DNA of 25,490 nt from BS750m-G62 sp964577175. Lineage in GTDB: Bacteria > Planctomycetota > Phycisphaerae > FEN-1346. Each line of letters begins with the position of its first letter. Position 1 is the first letter of the stretch. The notes under the pieces were generated by a model. The model saw only the letters and a list, made by a program, of their open reading frames with translations. It had not been told where the DNA came from and ran no database searches. Position numbers and translations under genes: made by a program. This document shows positions 1-8,016 of the stretch, one piece after another. Where the stretch lies: positions 1 to 25,490 of the forward strand of contig CAZNYC010000056.1 in NCBI GenBank assembly GCA_964577175.1, read 5' to 3'.

Positions 1-24
1 CATGACAGCGCGCTGCTCGTGGCG

Positions 25-53
25 CCCGGCCGGGCAAGCCGGCCGGGCCACAC
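25..53 (+). repeat. Family A hairpin repeat (GCAAG loop)
   Basis: A perfect 9-bp inverted repeat (CCCGGCCGG at 25-33, CCGGCCGGG at 39-47) encloses the loop GCAAG and is followed by CCACAC. Copies with different arms but the same loop and a similar 3' flank occur at 2888-2952, 12215-12243 (reverse), 13071-13094 and 24500-24651. It lies upstream of the dapL promoter. The rest of 1-140 shows nothing I can assign. Confidence 0.7.
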
Positions 54-149
54 AACAGCGGCCGGGGCACCTTGGTCCGGCCCGGCTCGGATCGTCAAGG
101 CGGCGCGTCGCCCTTCTCTGCCGCCGCTCCAGCCGTCCGCCGATTTGGC

Positions 150-178
150 TTGTCGGGGGCGGCGGGCCTCCCTACAAT
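150..178 (+). promoter_or_regulatory. Putative sigma-70 promoter of dapL
   Basis: TTGTCG (150-155), a 17-bp spacer and TACAAT (173-178) form a good housekeeping-type promoter. Transcription would start near 185, giving a leader of about 64 nt before the dapL ATG. The -35 box is preceded by C, as in the other promoters of this window. Confidence 0.6.
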
Positions 179-248
179 GCTGCCCTTCACGGGGCCGATG
201 GGGCGGTCCCGTTCGTCGACGCACTCCAGGCCAAGGAAGGACCGTCCG

Positions 249-1319
249 ATGCAGACCGCAAGCGACCGCCTGAAGGCGCTGCCGCCATACCTGTTCGCGG
301 AGATCGACAAGAAGAAGAAGGCCGCCATCGCCGCCGGCCGGCCCGTCATCAATCTGGGCATCGGCGATCCGGACACGCCCACGCCGGCATTCATCATCGA
401 GGCCGCCCAGGAGGCCGTCGCCGACCCGGCCACGCATCAGTACGCCCTGGACCGCGGCGACGCGCGGCTGCGGGACTCGATCGCGGCGTTCTTCGAGAAG
501 CGGTTCGGCGTGCGGTTGGACCCGGACACGGAGATCCTGCCGGCCCAGGGCACGAAGGACACGCTCAGCCACCTGCCGCTGGCCATGATGAACCCGGGCG
601 ACGTGGGCCTCTCGCCCGACCCGGGATACCCCGTGTACAATTCGAGCATCCGGTTCGCGGGGGGCGAGGTGGTGCGGTTTCCGCTGGAGGCCGACGGCGG
701 CTTCCTGCCGGACCTGGAGGCGATCGGCGGCGAGGCCCTCGAGCGGGCGAAACTTATCTATTTGAATTATCCGAACAATCCGACGGCCGCAGCCGCCCCG
801 CGCGCGTTCTACGAGGCGGCGGTGGCGTGGGCCCGCGAGCACGAGGTGCTCATCGCCCAGGATGCGGCCTACAGCGAGGTGTACTTCGAGGAGCCGCCCC
901 TCTCCATCTTCCAGGTGGACGGGGCGCGCGACGTGGCCGTCGAGTTCCACTCCCTCTCCAAGACGTTCAACATGACGGGGTGGCGGGTGGGATGGGTGGC
1001 CGGCAACGCCGACGTCGTCGCCAGCCTCGTGCGCCTCAAGAGCAACATGGACAACGGCGTGTTCACGGCGATGCAGTGGGCGGGGGCGGCGGCGCTGGAC
1101 GGGTACGACCGGCCGGAAATCCACGACCTGCGGGCGATGTACCGCCGGCGGCGCGACGGCCTGGTGGCGGCGCTGGAGGCGGCGGGCCTGGAGGTCAACC
1201 GGCCCGAGGCCACCTTCTACGTCTGGGTCACGTGCCCGGCGGGCCTGGACAGCCGCGCGTTCGCCGACCGCCTGCTCGCCGAGGCGGACATCGTGGCCAC
1301 GCCGGGCATCGGGTACGGC
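249..1319 (+). CDS. dapL: LL-diaminopimelate aminotransferase, 3' end lost in gap
   Basis: A fold-type I PLP aminotransferase that converts tetrahydrodipicolinate to LL-diaminopimelate in one step, feeding lysine and peptidoglycan synthesis in the cytoplasm. The ATG at 249 is preceded by AAGGAAGGA, and an N-terminal helix leads into INLGIGDPDTPTP. Other landmarks are PGYPVYN, LNYPNNPTA and SLSKTFNMTGWRVGW, in which Lys238 (codon 960-962) is the expected Schiff-base lysine. The motif set fits DapL better than a general aspartate aminotransferase. The frame is open through codon 357 and then enters the N run, so roughly the last 30 residues are missing if the protein has the family's usual length of about 390. 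The gene has its own promoter and is followed across the gap by folK, with no obvious pathway link. A related aminotransferase specificity cannot be excluded. Confidence 0.9.
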
Positions 1320-1419
1320 NNNNNNNNNNNNNNNNNNNNNNNNNNNNNNNNNNNNNNNNNNNNNNNNNNNNNNNNNNNNNNNNNNNNNNNNNNNNNNNNN
1401 NNNNNNNNNNNNNNNNNNN
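1320..1419. other. Assembly gap of 100 N
   Basis: Exactly 100 N, the usual placeholder for a scaffold join of unknown length. It removes the end of dapL and the first codons of folK. Because both genes are nearly complete at the edges, the true gap is probably short if no sequence was mis-joined. Confidence 0.98.
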
Positions 1420-1881
1420 ACCGCCTACATCGGTCTCGGGGCGAACCTGGGGGACCGCGAGGCGACGATCCGCCGCGCGCTCGGCCGCCTGCGCGCCCAT
1501 CCCCGCATCGAAGTGACCGCCGAGAGCGCCCTCGTCGAGACCGAGCCGGTCGGCGGCCCGCCGGGGCAGCCGCCGTTCCTGAACGGTGCGGCCGCGCTGG
1601 AGACGGACCTGGCGCCGCACGCCCTGCTCGACGTCCTGAAGCGCCTCGAAGACGACCTCGGCCGGCAACCGCGCGAGCGGTGGGGGCCGCGCGAAATCGA
1701 CCTCGACCTCCTGCTGTACGCCGACCGCGTCGTGCAGACGGACCGCCTGGCGGTGCCGCACCCGCGCCTTTCGGAGCGGCGGTTCGTGCTGGCGCCGCTG
1801 GCCGAGATCGCCCCCGACGCCCGCGACCCCGTCACGGGGCGGACGGTGCGCCAGATGCTTCAGCGGCTGGGCGGCGCTTGA
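1420..1881 (+). CDS. folK: 6-hydroxymethyl-7,8-dihydropterin pyrophosphokinase, 5' end lost in gap
   Basis: HPPK transfers pyrophosphate from ATP to 6-hydroxymethyl-dihydropterin, the step before dihydropteroate synthase in folate synthesis. The visible protein begins with AYIGLGANLGDRE, the N-terminal signature of the family, so only the start codon and a few residues are missing. The catalytic and metal-binding motif RWGPREIDLDLLLY and the following VPHPRLSERRFVLAPLAEI are intact. The 153 visible residues match a family length near 160. The true start is in the gap. The TGA stop (1879-1881) lies inside the -35 box of the downstream toxin-antitoxin promoter, so the two transcription units are packed with no spacer. 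Confidence 0.93.
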   Translation, partial: TAYIGLGANLGDREATIRRALGRLRAHPRIEVTAESALVETEPVGGPPGQPPFLNGAAALETDLAPHALLDVLKRLEDDLGRQPRERWGPREIDLDLLLYADRVVQTDRLAVPHPRLSERRFVLAPLAEIAPDARDPVTGRTVRQMLQRLGGA

Positions 1882-1905
1882 CACGGCCCGAATTGCTTCC
1901 ATAAT
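1878..1905 (+). promoter_or_regulatory. Promoter of the BrnT-like toxin-antitoxin pair
   Basis: TTGACA (1878-1883, full consensus), a 16-bp spacer and CATAAT (1900-1905, 5/6) form one of the two strongest promoters in the window. The -35 box contains the folK stop codon. The expected start near 1912 is only about 10 nt before the GTG at 1922, so the ribosome-binding site AAGGCGG (1911-1917) would sit at the very 5' end of the mRNA. Confidence 0.75.
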
Positions 1906-1921
1906 GAATTAAGGCGGCGGC

Positions 1922-2185
1922 GTGGACTTCCGATGGAACGACTGGAACGTCGGGAAGGTGCAAGGCCACGGCCTCACGCCGGAGGACGCCGAACGCGCCG
2001 TCTCCGGCGCCGCTGGCCGGTTTCCGCTCTATCGGGGCGACGGCAAGTACCTGGTATGGGGGAAGGGCAAAGGCGGCCGGCTGGTCCAGGTGGTGTTCAT
2101 CGTTGACGACGAGGGGACGGTGTTCGTCATTCACGCCCGCCGTCTGACGCAGCGCGAGAAGCGCCGATACCGAAGGCACGGGTGA
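1922..2185 (+). CDS. BrnT-family toxin-like protein
   Basis: An 87-residue protein resembling BrnT (DUF497), a RelE-fold ribonuclease toxin that is inhibited by a partner encoded just downstream. It begins FRWNDWNVGKVQGHGL, matching the family pattern of an F-W-(D/N) start with a K and an HGL/HGV followed by an E-x-A helix. It ends VIHARRLTQREKRRYRR, matching the ISAR-x-A-x-x-E-x-x-x-Y tail, with a central hydrophobic strand (LVQVVFIVDDEG). The start is GTG with AAGGCGG four bases upstream. The gene overlaps the next by 4 nt (GTGA), as expected for co-translation of toxin and antitoxin. Family membership is read from these motifs; toxicity is inferred. Its order, toxin first, is that of brnTA loci. 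Confidence 0.72.
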   Translation: MDFRWNDWNVGKVQGHGLTPEDAERAVSGAAGRFPLYRGDGKYLVWGKGKGGRLVQVVFIVDDEGTVFVIHARRLTQREKRRYRRHG

Positions 2186-2718
2186 CGATGAAGCGCAACA
2201 GGACGCACAAGGCGATGATGGATGCCCTGGCCGAGCGGCTGATCGAGGACGGCTGCCTGGAACCGGGGGCGTCCACGGAAGCGCTGCGTCGGGCGCTGGC
2301 CATGCTGCCGCCGCCGGATCTTCTGCTGGTGTGGCTGAGGTACGGGGCGCGGATGACGGATCGCCGCATCGCCGAGACCCTCGGCCTCACGCCGAAGAAC
2401 GTAGCACGGAGTGCGGACGAGGCGCTCGAACGGCTTCGGCGGGAAGTGCCCCGCCCGGAGGCGGACGAGTTCGACCGGGAGTTCGTCGCCGACACGTTCG
2501 GTCCCATGCCGGCCGAGGCCAAGGCCAAGTGGCGGGAAGCCAAACGCAAACCCGGCCGGCCGAAGGTCGGCAAGGGCGCGGCCGTGATCTCGGTGAGCAT
2601 CGAGCGGGGGTTGCTGGCCCGCTCCGACGCGTTGGCCGACCGGCTGGGTGTGGCCCGCAGCGCCCTCATCGCGCACGGGCTGAAGGAACTGCTCGCCGAG
2701 GCCCGCAAACCCTCCTGA
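2182..2718 (+). CDS. Putative antitoxin with HTH and ribbon-helix-helix domains
   Basis: The partner of the BrnT-like toxin, 178 residues, much longer than a typical BrnA (about 80-100). Residues about 47-88 look like a sigma-70 region 4 helix-turn-helix (MTDRRIAETLGLT as helix plus turn, then a recognition-like helix ending ALERLRR). After a charged, K/R/P-rich linker (KRKPGRPKVGKG, about 121-132), residues about 134-174 form a ribbon-helix-helix unit: strand AVISVSIE, then helix-turn-helix LLARSDALADRLGVARSA. The GTG start overlaps the toxin stop; an ATG at 2188 is an alternative start. The RHH end would be expected to dimerise and bind operator DNA and the preceding segment to contact the toxin, as in BrnA, but this is inference. 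The added N-terminal HTH is unusual for this family. Confidence 0.65.
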   Translation: MTMKRNRTHKAMMDALAERLIEDGCLEPGASTEALRRALAMLPPPDLLLVWLRYGARMTDRRIAETLGLTPKNVARSADEALERLRREVPRPEADEFDREFVADTFGPMPAEAKAKWREAKRKPGRPKVGKGAAVISVSIERGLLARSDALADRLGVARSALIAHGLKELLAEARKPS

Positions 2719-2736
2719 CGTGACTGCGCCACGTTC

Positions 2737-2765
2737 CGCGCGGCGGGTCTTCTACGCGCCGCGCC
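2737..2765. repeat. Family B palindrome (GCGCGGCGGGTCT type)
   Basis: GCGCGGCGGGTCTTC followed by CGCGCCGCGCC forms an imperfect GC-rich palindrome. The GCGCGGCGGGTCT half recurs near 5113 (reverse), 11070, 11161, 14745, 15498, 15524 and 22181. It lies between the convergent antitoxin and PBP2 genes. Confidence 0.6.
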
Positions 2766-2887
2766 CCACCGGCGCAGAGGCTTCACCCTCGTTCCCGGCG
2801 GCGGTGCCGAAGACGAGTCACTCTCGGCGGGGGGGGCGAATGCGGAAGTCGGCACGGGCGGCTTGACCGGCCGGGAGAACGCATCGT

Positions 2888-2916
2888 CCCGGTTGGACAA
2901 GCCAACCGGGCCACAC
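2888..2916 (+). repeat. Family A hairpin repeat
   Basis: CCCGGTTGG and CCAACCGGG form a perfect 9-bp stem around ACAAG, followed by CCACAC. The inner stem differs from the copy at 25-53 (GGTTGG for GGCCGG), with matching changes on both arms. Confidence 0.7.
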
Positions 2917-2925
2917 GCGGAAGCG

Positions 2926-2952
2926 CACGGCCGGGCAAGCCGGCCGTGGCAC
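2926..2952 (+). repeat. Family A hairpin repeat
   Basis: CACGGCCGG and CCGGCCGTG form a 9-bp stem around GCAAG, followed by GCAC. It lies 9 bp after another copy, so two family members sit in tandem in the intergenic space behind both convergent genes and could act as a bidirectional transcription barrier. The remaining intergenic sequence 2770-2880 shows no gene. Confidence 0.7.
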
Positions 2953-2983
2953 GTCCCTGCCAGGAAACAGGGACGAAGCGGTG

Positions 2984-4990
2984 TCAGCCGACGGGTTCGA
3001 TCTTCTTCGGCGGCGGCTCGGGCGTCCCGCCGTCCCCTTCCCGCCGGTCCTGGGTCGCGCGCTCGGCGGGCGCGGGACGGGACGGCCCGGAGGGCTTCGG
3101 CGGATCGAGATAGCCGTGCGCCTTACACGCCAGGACGAGGTCGCGTGCGACGGGGCCGGCCGTCTCGCCGCCGTGGCCGCCGTGTTCGACGATGACGGCA
3201 AAGGCGACGCGCGGGGCGTGGGCGGGGGCGAAGCCGGCAAACCAGGCGTGGTCCTCGCCGCGGCCGGCTTCGGCGGTGCCCGTCTTGCCGGCGATGCGGA
3301 CCTCGGGCGTCCGGACGTGGCGGTACCCCGTGCCGCCGGGCTCGTTGACGACGGCGGTGAAGGCGTCGCGAAGGACGCGCATGTGGGCGGGGTCCACGTG
3401 GAGGCCCGGGCGCGGGGTGCCCGGGTCGGGCGCCTTCTCGCGGATGAGCCGCAGGGGCGGCATGCGGCCGCCGGTGGCGATGAGGCCGTACAACTGGGCG
3501 GCCTGGATGGGCGTGACGAGCAGTTCGCCCTGTCCGACGGCGAGGTTCCGGGGGTCGCGGACGCGAAGGCCTCCGGCGGCCTCGCCGGGCAGGGCGAGGC
3601 CGGTCCGGCGGCCGAGGCCCATCCGGCGGGCCCAGGTGACGAGGACGTCGCGTCCGCGGGAGAGGTCGAACCGCCCGCCGACCGACGACAGCCGCTGCGC
3701 CACCCGATAGAAATAGACGTTACACGATTTCTGAATCGCCACCCGCAGCGGAATCGTGCCGTGGCCATACCCGTAGTTCAGGAAGATGTGGCAGCGGAAC
3801 CGGTCGGGCCGGGACGGGTCGAGTACGCCGTCGCAGGTCAGGAAGGTGCGGGGCGTGACGGCGCCTTCCTCGAGGGCGGCGGTGGCGGTGACGGCCTTGA
3901 AGACGGAGCCGAGGGGGTACTGGCCGGCGATGGCCCGGTGGACGAGCGGGTCGTCGGTACGGCGCACGAGGTCCGGGTAGTCGACGCCGAAGAGACGGAC
4001 GTCGTACCGCGGGGCGGAGGCCAGCGCGAGGACCTCGCCGGTCGTGCAGTCGACGGCGACGGCGGCGCCGACGACGCGGCCGCTGGGCCCGCGGTCGAGC
4101 AGGTCCTCGACGTCGCTCTGGAGGGCGACGTCGAGGGTCAGGTGGACGTCGCGGCCGGGCGCGGGGCCGACGTTCTCGAGGAACGCCCCGTCGATGGCCT
4201 TCTGGTAGACGCCGCGGCTGCCGCGGAGGATGTCCTCGCAGGCCAGTTCGGCGCCGGCGCGTCCGACCCGGTCGCCGGGCCAGTAACGTTTGAGGTGGCC
4301 CTTGGGGTACGGCGCGTTGATGCGGCCGTCGAGTTGGGCGGCGGTGACCTCGCCCATGCGTCCGACGACGTGTGGGGCGACGTCGCCCAGGGGATACTCG
4401 CGTCGGCGGGTGGGCTGGAGGACGAGGCCGGGGAACTCGTCGGGCCGGCTCTTGACGACGCCGACGATGCGGAGGTCGACGTCGTAGACGATGCTGTGGG
4501 CAATGCTGCCGCCGGAGAAGTAGGTTTCCTCGGCGACGCGGATGCGGCGGCCGTGGAGGTCGCGGACGGTGCGGCGGATGATGTCGACGCGGCGGCGGAT
4601 GACCTCGCGCCGGCGGTCGAGTTCGTCGCCGGGGATGCCCGTCAGGCGCGAGAGTTCGTCCCACATGCGGTCGACGCGGACGCGGACGTCCTCGGCCTCG
4701 CAGCCCCATCGCCGGGCCAGCCGGGCCACGAAGACGGGGTCCATCTCGATGAAGGGGAAATAGACGGCCACGTCGAACGCGCCGGTGTCGCGGGCCAGGG
4801 CCACGCCGTTGCGGTCGTAAATCGTGCCGCGAATCGTCGGACGGTAGTGCGGCCGGTGTCGCAGCCGCCGCTGGGCCTCCGTGCGGTAGCGGGCGCCCTG
4901 GATAACCTGGAGGCGCACGAGGCTCACCAGGACCAGGGCCAGGCCGAGGCCGAGAACGACGAGCACGAGTTTCAGGCGTGTGGCGTACAT
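2984..4990 (-). CDS. mrdA: Penicillin-binding protein 2, elongation transpeptidase
   Basis: A class B PBP of 668 residues that cross-links peptidoglycan during elongation. A short cytoplasmic N-terminus is followed by one membrane anchor (residues about 7-27, VLVVLGLGLALVLVSLV). Next comes the PBP dimerisation domain with RGTIYDRNGVALA (about 54-67), then the transpeptidase domain. Its motifs are complete: SVFK (Ser362 nucleophile, Lys365), SCN (422-424) and KTG (569-571) followed by TAEAG. The 40-residue tail after the last strand is Pro/Lys-rich and probably disordered. The start ATG has only a weak ribosome-binding site. It is the last gene of the mreB-mreC-mreD-PBP2 series; rodA, which often follows, is absent here. 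FtsI is the alternative name, but the context supports the elongation enzyme. Confidence 0.9.
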   Translation of the reverse strand: MYATRLKLVLVVLGLGLALVLVSLVRLQVIQGARYRTEAQRRLRHRPHYRPTIRGTIYDRNGVALARDTGAFDVAVYFPFIEMDPVFVARLARRWGCEAEDVRVRVDRMWDELSRLTGIPGDELDRRREVIRRRVDIIRRTVRDLHGRRIRVAEETYFSGGSIAHSIVYDVDLRIVGVVKSRPDEFPGLVLQPTRRREYPLGDVAPHVVGRMGEVTAAQLDGRINAPYPKGHLKRYWPGDRVGRAGAELACEDILRGSRGVYQKAIDGAFLENVGPAPGRDVHLTLDVALQSDVEDLLDRGPSGRVVGAAVAVDCTTGEVLALASAPRYDVRLFGVDYPDLVRRTDDPLVHRAIAGQYPLGSVFKAVTATAALEEGAVTPRTFLTCDGVLDPSRPDRFRCHIFLNYGYGHGTIPLRVAIQKSCNVYFYRVAQRLSSVGGRFDLSRGRDVLVTWARRMGLGRRTGLALPGEAAGGLRVRDPRNLAVGQGELLVTPIQAAQLYGLIATGGRMPPLRLIREKAPDPGTPRPGLHVDPAHMRVLRDAFTAVVNEPGGTGYRHVRTPEVRIAGKTGTAEAGRGEDHAWFAGFAPAHAPRVAFAVIVEHGGHGGETAGPVARDLVLACKAHGYLDPPKPSGPSRPAPAERATQDRREGDGGTPEPPPKKIEPVG

Positions 4991-5084
4991 GGGCCGCTTG
5001 CATCCTACCCGCCCGCGGCGCGGGAATCAACCGGGGCAAGACACGGGTTGCTTCGAGGCCGGAGCGGCGGATCGGGGTTGCGGG

Positions 5085-5113
5085 GCGCGGGGGGTGCGGA
5101 GACCCGCCGCGCT
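5085..5113. repeat. Family B palindrome in the mreD-PBP2 spacer
   Basis: The reverse strand reads GCGCGGCGGGTCTCC, then GCACCCCCCGCGC, the same element as in the lnt and 14743 copies. It lies in the 148-bp space between mreD and the PBP2 gene; no promoter could be read in that space. Confidence 0.65.
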
Positions 5114-5138
5114 TCCCGTTCTTGCGGCTTGGGGGCTC

Positions 5139-5711
5139 TCAGATCTCGCCGGCCTCGACGGTCACGCCCAGCGGGCCGCGGAGCCGCAGCAGGCCCCAGA
5201 TGACGTACGGCGCCAGGACGCCGGAGTAGACGGCGTCGAGGGCGGCCTCCTCCAGCGACCGTACGGGCGCGAGCGCCGCGCCGCCCAGGTACCGGGCCGC
5301 CATGTATCCCGCCGCATGCACGACCAGCACCACGCCGAACGTGACGACCGACTGGGTCATAATCCACCGGCGGTTCAGAACGCCGCGCACCGTCGACAGG
5401 CCCATCAGGACGGCGGCGAAAAGGAGCGCGTTCAGGCCCAGGCGGCCGGTGACGGCCGTCAGGTCCGCCGCCAGCCCCAGGCCGCAGGCGATGGGAAGGG
5501 TCTGGCGCGGCTCGAAGTACAGGGCGACGAACACGCCCACGAGCAGGACGAGGTCCGGCCGGACCCAGTGCCCGTGCACCGGCACCGCCAGCGCCCCGGG
5601 GACGAACAGCGTCACCTGGACGACGAGCAGGACGTACGCCAGGATGGCCAGCAGGAGCCAGCGCACGGGGATTCCTTGTCGGGCCAGGCGGCCGGCCTTC
5701 CGCCGGCGCAT
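5139..5711 (-). CDS. mreD: Rod shape-determining protein MreD
   Basis: A 190-residue integral membrane protein assigned by size, hydrophobicity and position between mreC and the PBP2 gene. MreD links MreC to the elongation complex. Membrane segments can be read at about 17-36 (WLLLAILAYVLLVVQVTLFV), 51-66, 70-86, 94-108, 118-138 and 155-173. The family-typical early pattern of a polar residue in the second helix and DLVLLVGVFVALYF is present. The ATG at 5711 has a poor ribosome-binding site, and an in-frame later start before WLLL is possible. MreD diverges quickly in sequence, so the synteny carries much of the weight. Confidence 0.85.
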   Translation of the reverse strand: MRRRKAGRLARQGIPVRWLLLAILAYVLLVVQVTLFVPGALAVPVHGHWVRPDLVLLVGVFVALYFEPRQTLPIACGLGLAADLTAVTGRLGLNALLFAAVLMGLSTVRGVLNRRWIMTQSVVTFGVVLVVHAAGYMAARYLGGAALAPVRSLEEAALDAVYSGVLAPYVIWGLLRLRGPLGVTVEAGEI

Positions 5712-5816
5712 GGAGGCCGGTGCGGAATCACGAGGTCATCCGCGTCGGCCCCGGCACGCACGGCGGCCGATGAAGGTGACCGCCGAGGCCGCGGGGGCGA
5801 CGGGGGCGGCAGCGGG

Positions 5817-6758
5817 CTATCGCTCGGGCGTGTGGAGGCGCGACAGGACGTACACCTCGCGGGCCGTGTCGAGCGTCACCTGGAGGTCCACCCCCAGGGA
5901 GTCGAAGAGCGGCGTCTTGGGATGGGGCCGGGCCCGGGCCACCCGCCCCACGATCAGGTACGGCGGCAGGCGGGTCTCGGACGGGCTGGTCACCACCCAG
6001 TCGCCGACGGCGATGTCGGCGGCGCGGGGCACGTGCTCGATGGTCATGGTTTGGCCGTCGCCGGCGCCCTGGGCCGCCAGGCCGTCGGGTCCCGGCCGCC
6101 AGACGCCGTCGCGGCGGGTGACGAGTTGGACCATGAAGCGGGTCTCGGGGTCGGCGAGGAGGCGGACGCTGCTCGTGAGCGGACCGACGTTCTCGACGAC
6201 GCCGATGAGGCCGCCGGCCGTCAGGATCGGCTCGCCGCGCCGGATCGCCTCGCGGGCGCCGCGGTTGAGGCGGCCTTCGAAGACGGCCCCGCCTTCGCCG
6301 ATGCCCGACTGAAACCCCTTCGAGAGGAGGGCGCCGGTGCGGCCGGCGGTAATCTCCGGGGCAACCACGCGGGCGGGGACGAGGCGACACGGCAGGCCGC
6401 CAAGCGACTCGCGAATCTGCGCGAGGTCCCGCACCTGCCGGTCGTAATCGCCGAGGCGCGCGGTGGCTTCGGCCAGGGCCTTCTGGAGCCGCTCGAGACG
6501 CCGCTCGGCCTCCGGGGCCGCGGCGGGACGGGACGCCGCCGGCGCCGACGGGGTGGCGTCGAGATCCAGCGCCCAGCCGGCCGTCAGGTTATCCAGCGGC
6601 CGGAAGAGGGGTGCGGCCCAGACGCGGGCGCGATTGGTCACGGACTGCGGGGCCAGGAGCAGCGCAAACGCGAGCACCGGCAGGGCGACCGTGGCGATGG
6701 GCCCGGCCAGCCGGCGGAGGTGCGGACCGCGTTTGGGTGCACGGGTTCGGCGCGCCAT
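5817..6758 (-). CDS. mreC: Rod shape-determining protein MreC
   Basis: A 313-residue periplasmic scaffold protein that binds PBP2 and connects it to MreD and MreB filaments. A basic cytoplasmic N-terminus is followed by a membrane segment at about 20-38 (PIATVALPVLAFALLLAP). A coiled coil of roughly residues 80-118 (ERRLERLQKALAEATARL) follows. The two-lobed beta domain has the typical features VPARVVAPE, SKGFQSGIGEGGAVF, a GLIGVVENVG turn and a closing GDWVVTSPSETRLPPYLIVGRV. Position directly after mreB confirms the assignment. The 124-bp gap from mreB and the 105-bp gap to mreD are larger than in most bacteria, and no promoter was found in them. Confidence 0.92.
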   Translation of the reverse strand: MARRTRAPKRGPHLRRLAGPIATVALPVLAFALLLAPQSVTNRARVWAAPLFRPLDNLTAGWALDLDATPSAPAASRPAAAPEAERRLERLQKALAEATARLGDYDRQVRDLAQIRESLGGLPCRLVPARVVAPEITAGRTGALLSKGFQSGIGEGGAVFEGRLNRGAREAIRRGEPILTAGGLIGVVENVGPLTSSVRLLADPETRFMVQLVTRRDGVWRPGPDGLAAQGAGDGQTMTIEHVPRAADIAVGDWVVTSPSETRLPPYLIVGRVARARPHPKTPLFDSLGVDLQVTLDTAREVYVLSRLHTPER

Positions 6759-6882
6759 GATGGTCCCACGAAATAACCGGCGACGGCGGGCGGGTCCGAC
6801 CCTGCGTCACAGGCACGTCACGTGTCCTTTAAGGTATACCGCAAACGGCGGCGTCGGGCAACCGAAAAACGGGCGGCGGGGG

Positions 6883-7935
6883 CTACATCTCTTCGTCGGT
6901 GATATCGATCGTGCCGCCCCACTGGTCGAGGTGGTCGAGGAAGACGCCCGCCCCGCGTGCGACGGCGGTGAGCGGGTCGTCGGCGACGGCGACCTTCAGG
7001 CCGGTGGCCTGCGAGATGACCTCGGGCAGCCCTTTCATGAGCGATCCCCCGCCGCACATCGTGATGCCGTTGTGGACGAGGTCGGCGGAGAGTTCCGGCT
7101 CGGTCTGCTCCAGGGTCCGCTTGACGCAGTCGACGATGGCGTCGACGGTCTCGGAGAGGGCCTCGCGGATTTCCTGGCTCGTGATGGTGGTGGTGCGGGG
7201 CAGGCCGGCGATGAGGTCGCGGCCGCCGATCTCGAGTTCGAGTTCGTCGGCCAGGGGGGCGGCGGAACCGATCTCGATCTTGATCCGCTCGGCCGTCTGC
7301 TCGCCGATCAGCAGGCTGTAGGTGCGTTTCATGTACTCGATGATGGCGGTGTCGAAGTTGTCGCCGGCGATGCGGATCGACTGGCTGCACGCGATGTCGG
7401 CGAGGCTGATGACGGCGACCTCGGTCGTCCCGCCGCCGATGTCAACGACGAGGCTGGCGGTGGGTTCGTCGATGGGGAGCCCCGCGCCGATGGCGGCCGC
7501 CATCGGTTCCTCGATGAGGTGGACCTTGCGGGACCCGGCCCGGGCGGCCGAGGAGAGGACGGCCCGTTTCTCGACCGCCGTGATGCCCGAGGGGATGGCG
7601 ATGACGACGCGCGGCCGGAGGAACGACGTCCGCCCGTGGACGCGGCGGATGAAGTAGGAGAGCATCGCCTCGGTGATGTCGAAGTCGGCGATGACGCCCG
7701 TCCGCATGGGGCGGACGGCCACGATGGACCCCGGCGTCTTGCCGAGCATCTTCTTCGCGACGTCGCCGACCGCCATGCCGTCGAGGAGCACCCGGCCGGT
7801 GTCTTTGCTGACGGCAACGACGGAGGGTTCGCAGCAGACGATCCCCTGGCCGCGAACGTACACCAGCGTGGTGGCGGTGCCGAGGTCGATGCCCATGTCG
7901 GCCGAGAAGAGGCCGATGACGCGGTCAAAAATCAT
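6883..7935 (-). CDS. mreB: Rod shape-determining actin homologue MreB
   Basis: A 350-residue bacterial actin that polymerises under the inner membrane and steers lateral wall synthesis. All actin/Hsp70 nucleotide motifs are present: phosphate 1 (MGIDLGTATTLVYV), connect 1 with RPMRTGVIADFD, phosphate 2 (VVDIGGGTTEVAVISL) and the adenosine motif near MCGGGSLMKGLPE. The ATG at 7935 is chosen over an upstream in-frame start at 7965 because GGGGAG lies at the right spacing and the protein then begins MIFDRVIGLFSADMGIDLG, as in other MreB proteins. The N-terminal hydrophobic IFDRVIGLF may be the membrane-binding helix. The reading direction places it downstream of the overlapping coiled-coil/small membrane gene pair. 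Confidence 0.96.
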   Translation of the reverse strand: MIFDRVIGLFSADMGIDLGTATTLVYVRGQGIVCCEPSVVAVSKDTGRVLLDGMAVGDVAKKMLGKTPGSIVAVRPMRTGVIADFDITEAMLSYFIRRVHGRTSFLRPRVVIAIPSGITAVEKRAVLSSAARAGSRKVHLIEEPMAAAIGAGLPIDEPTASLVVDIGGGTTEVAVISLADIACSQSIRIAGDNFDTAIIEYMKRTYSLLIGEQTAERIKIEIGSAAPLADELELEIGGRDLIAGLPRTTTITSQEIREALSETVDAIVDCVKRTLEQTEPELSADLVHNGITMCGGGSLMKGLPEVISQATGLKVAVADDPLTAVARGAGVFLDHLDQWGGTIDITDEEM

Positions 7936-7953
7936 GCTGGCTCCCCGACATGA

Positions 7954-7969
7954 CGCCGTGGCCACGGCG
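7954..7969. promoter_or_regulatory. 16-bp perfect palindrome upstream of mreB
   Basis: CGCCGTGGCCACGGCG is perfectly self-complementary and lies 18 bp before the mreB start, in the 81-bp space after the small membrane protein gene. It could be an operator or an mRNA hairpin. No -35/-10 pair is visible around it, so a chance GC-rich palindrome is also possible. Confidence 0.35.
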
Positions 7970-8016
7970 CGGTCGGCGCTGCGTCAGCCGATGGCGGGGC
8001 CGGGGGCATCGGCAGG

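Noticed and set aside
2981..5203. Long open frame on the plus strand opposite the PBP2 gene (740 codons)
   Set aside because: It is an antisense artefact of high GC: low-complexity Gly/Ala/Asp composition, no motifs, and fully overlaps a gene with complete PBP motifs.
5817..6758. Naming the 280-residue coiled-coil gene a second mreC
   Set aside because: It shares only the general plan with MreC; the true MreC motifs are found at 5817-6758 in the expected position.
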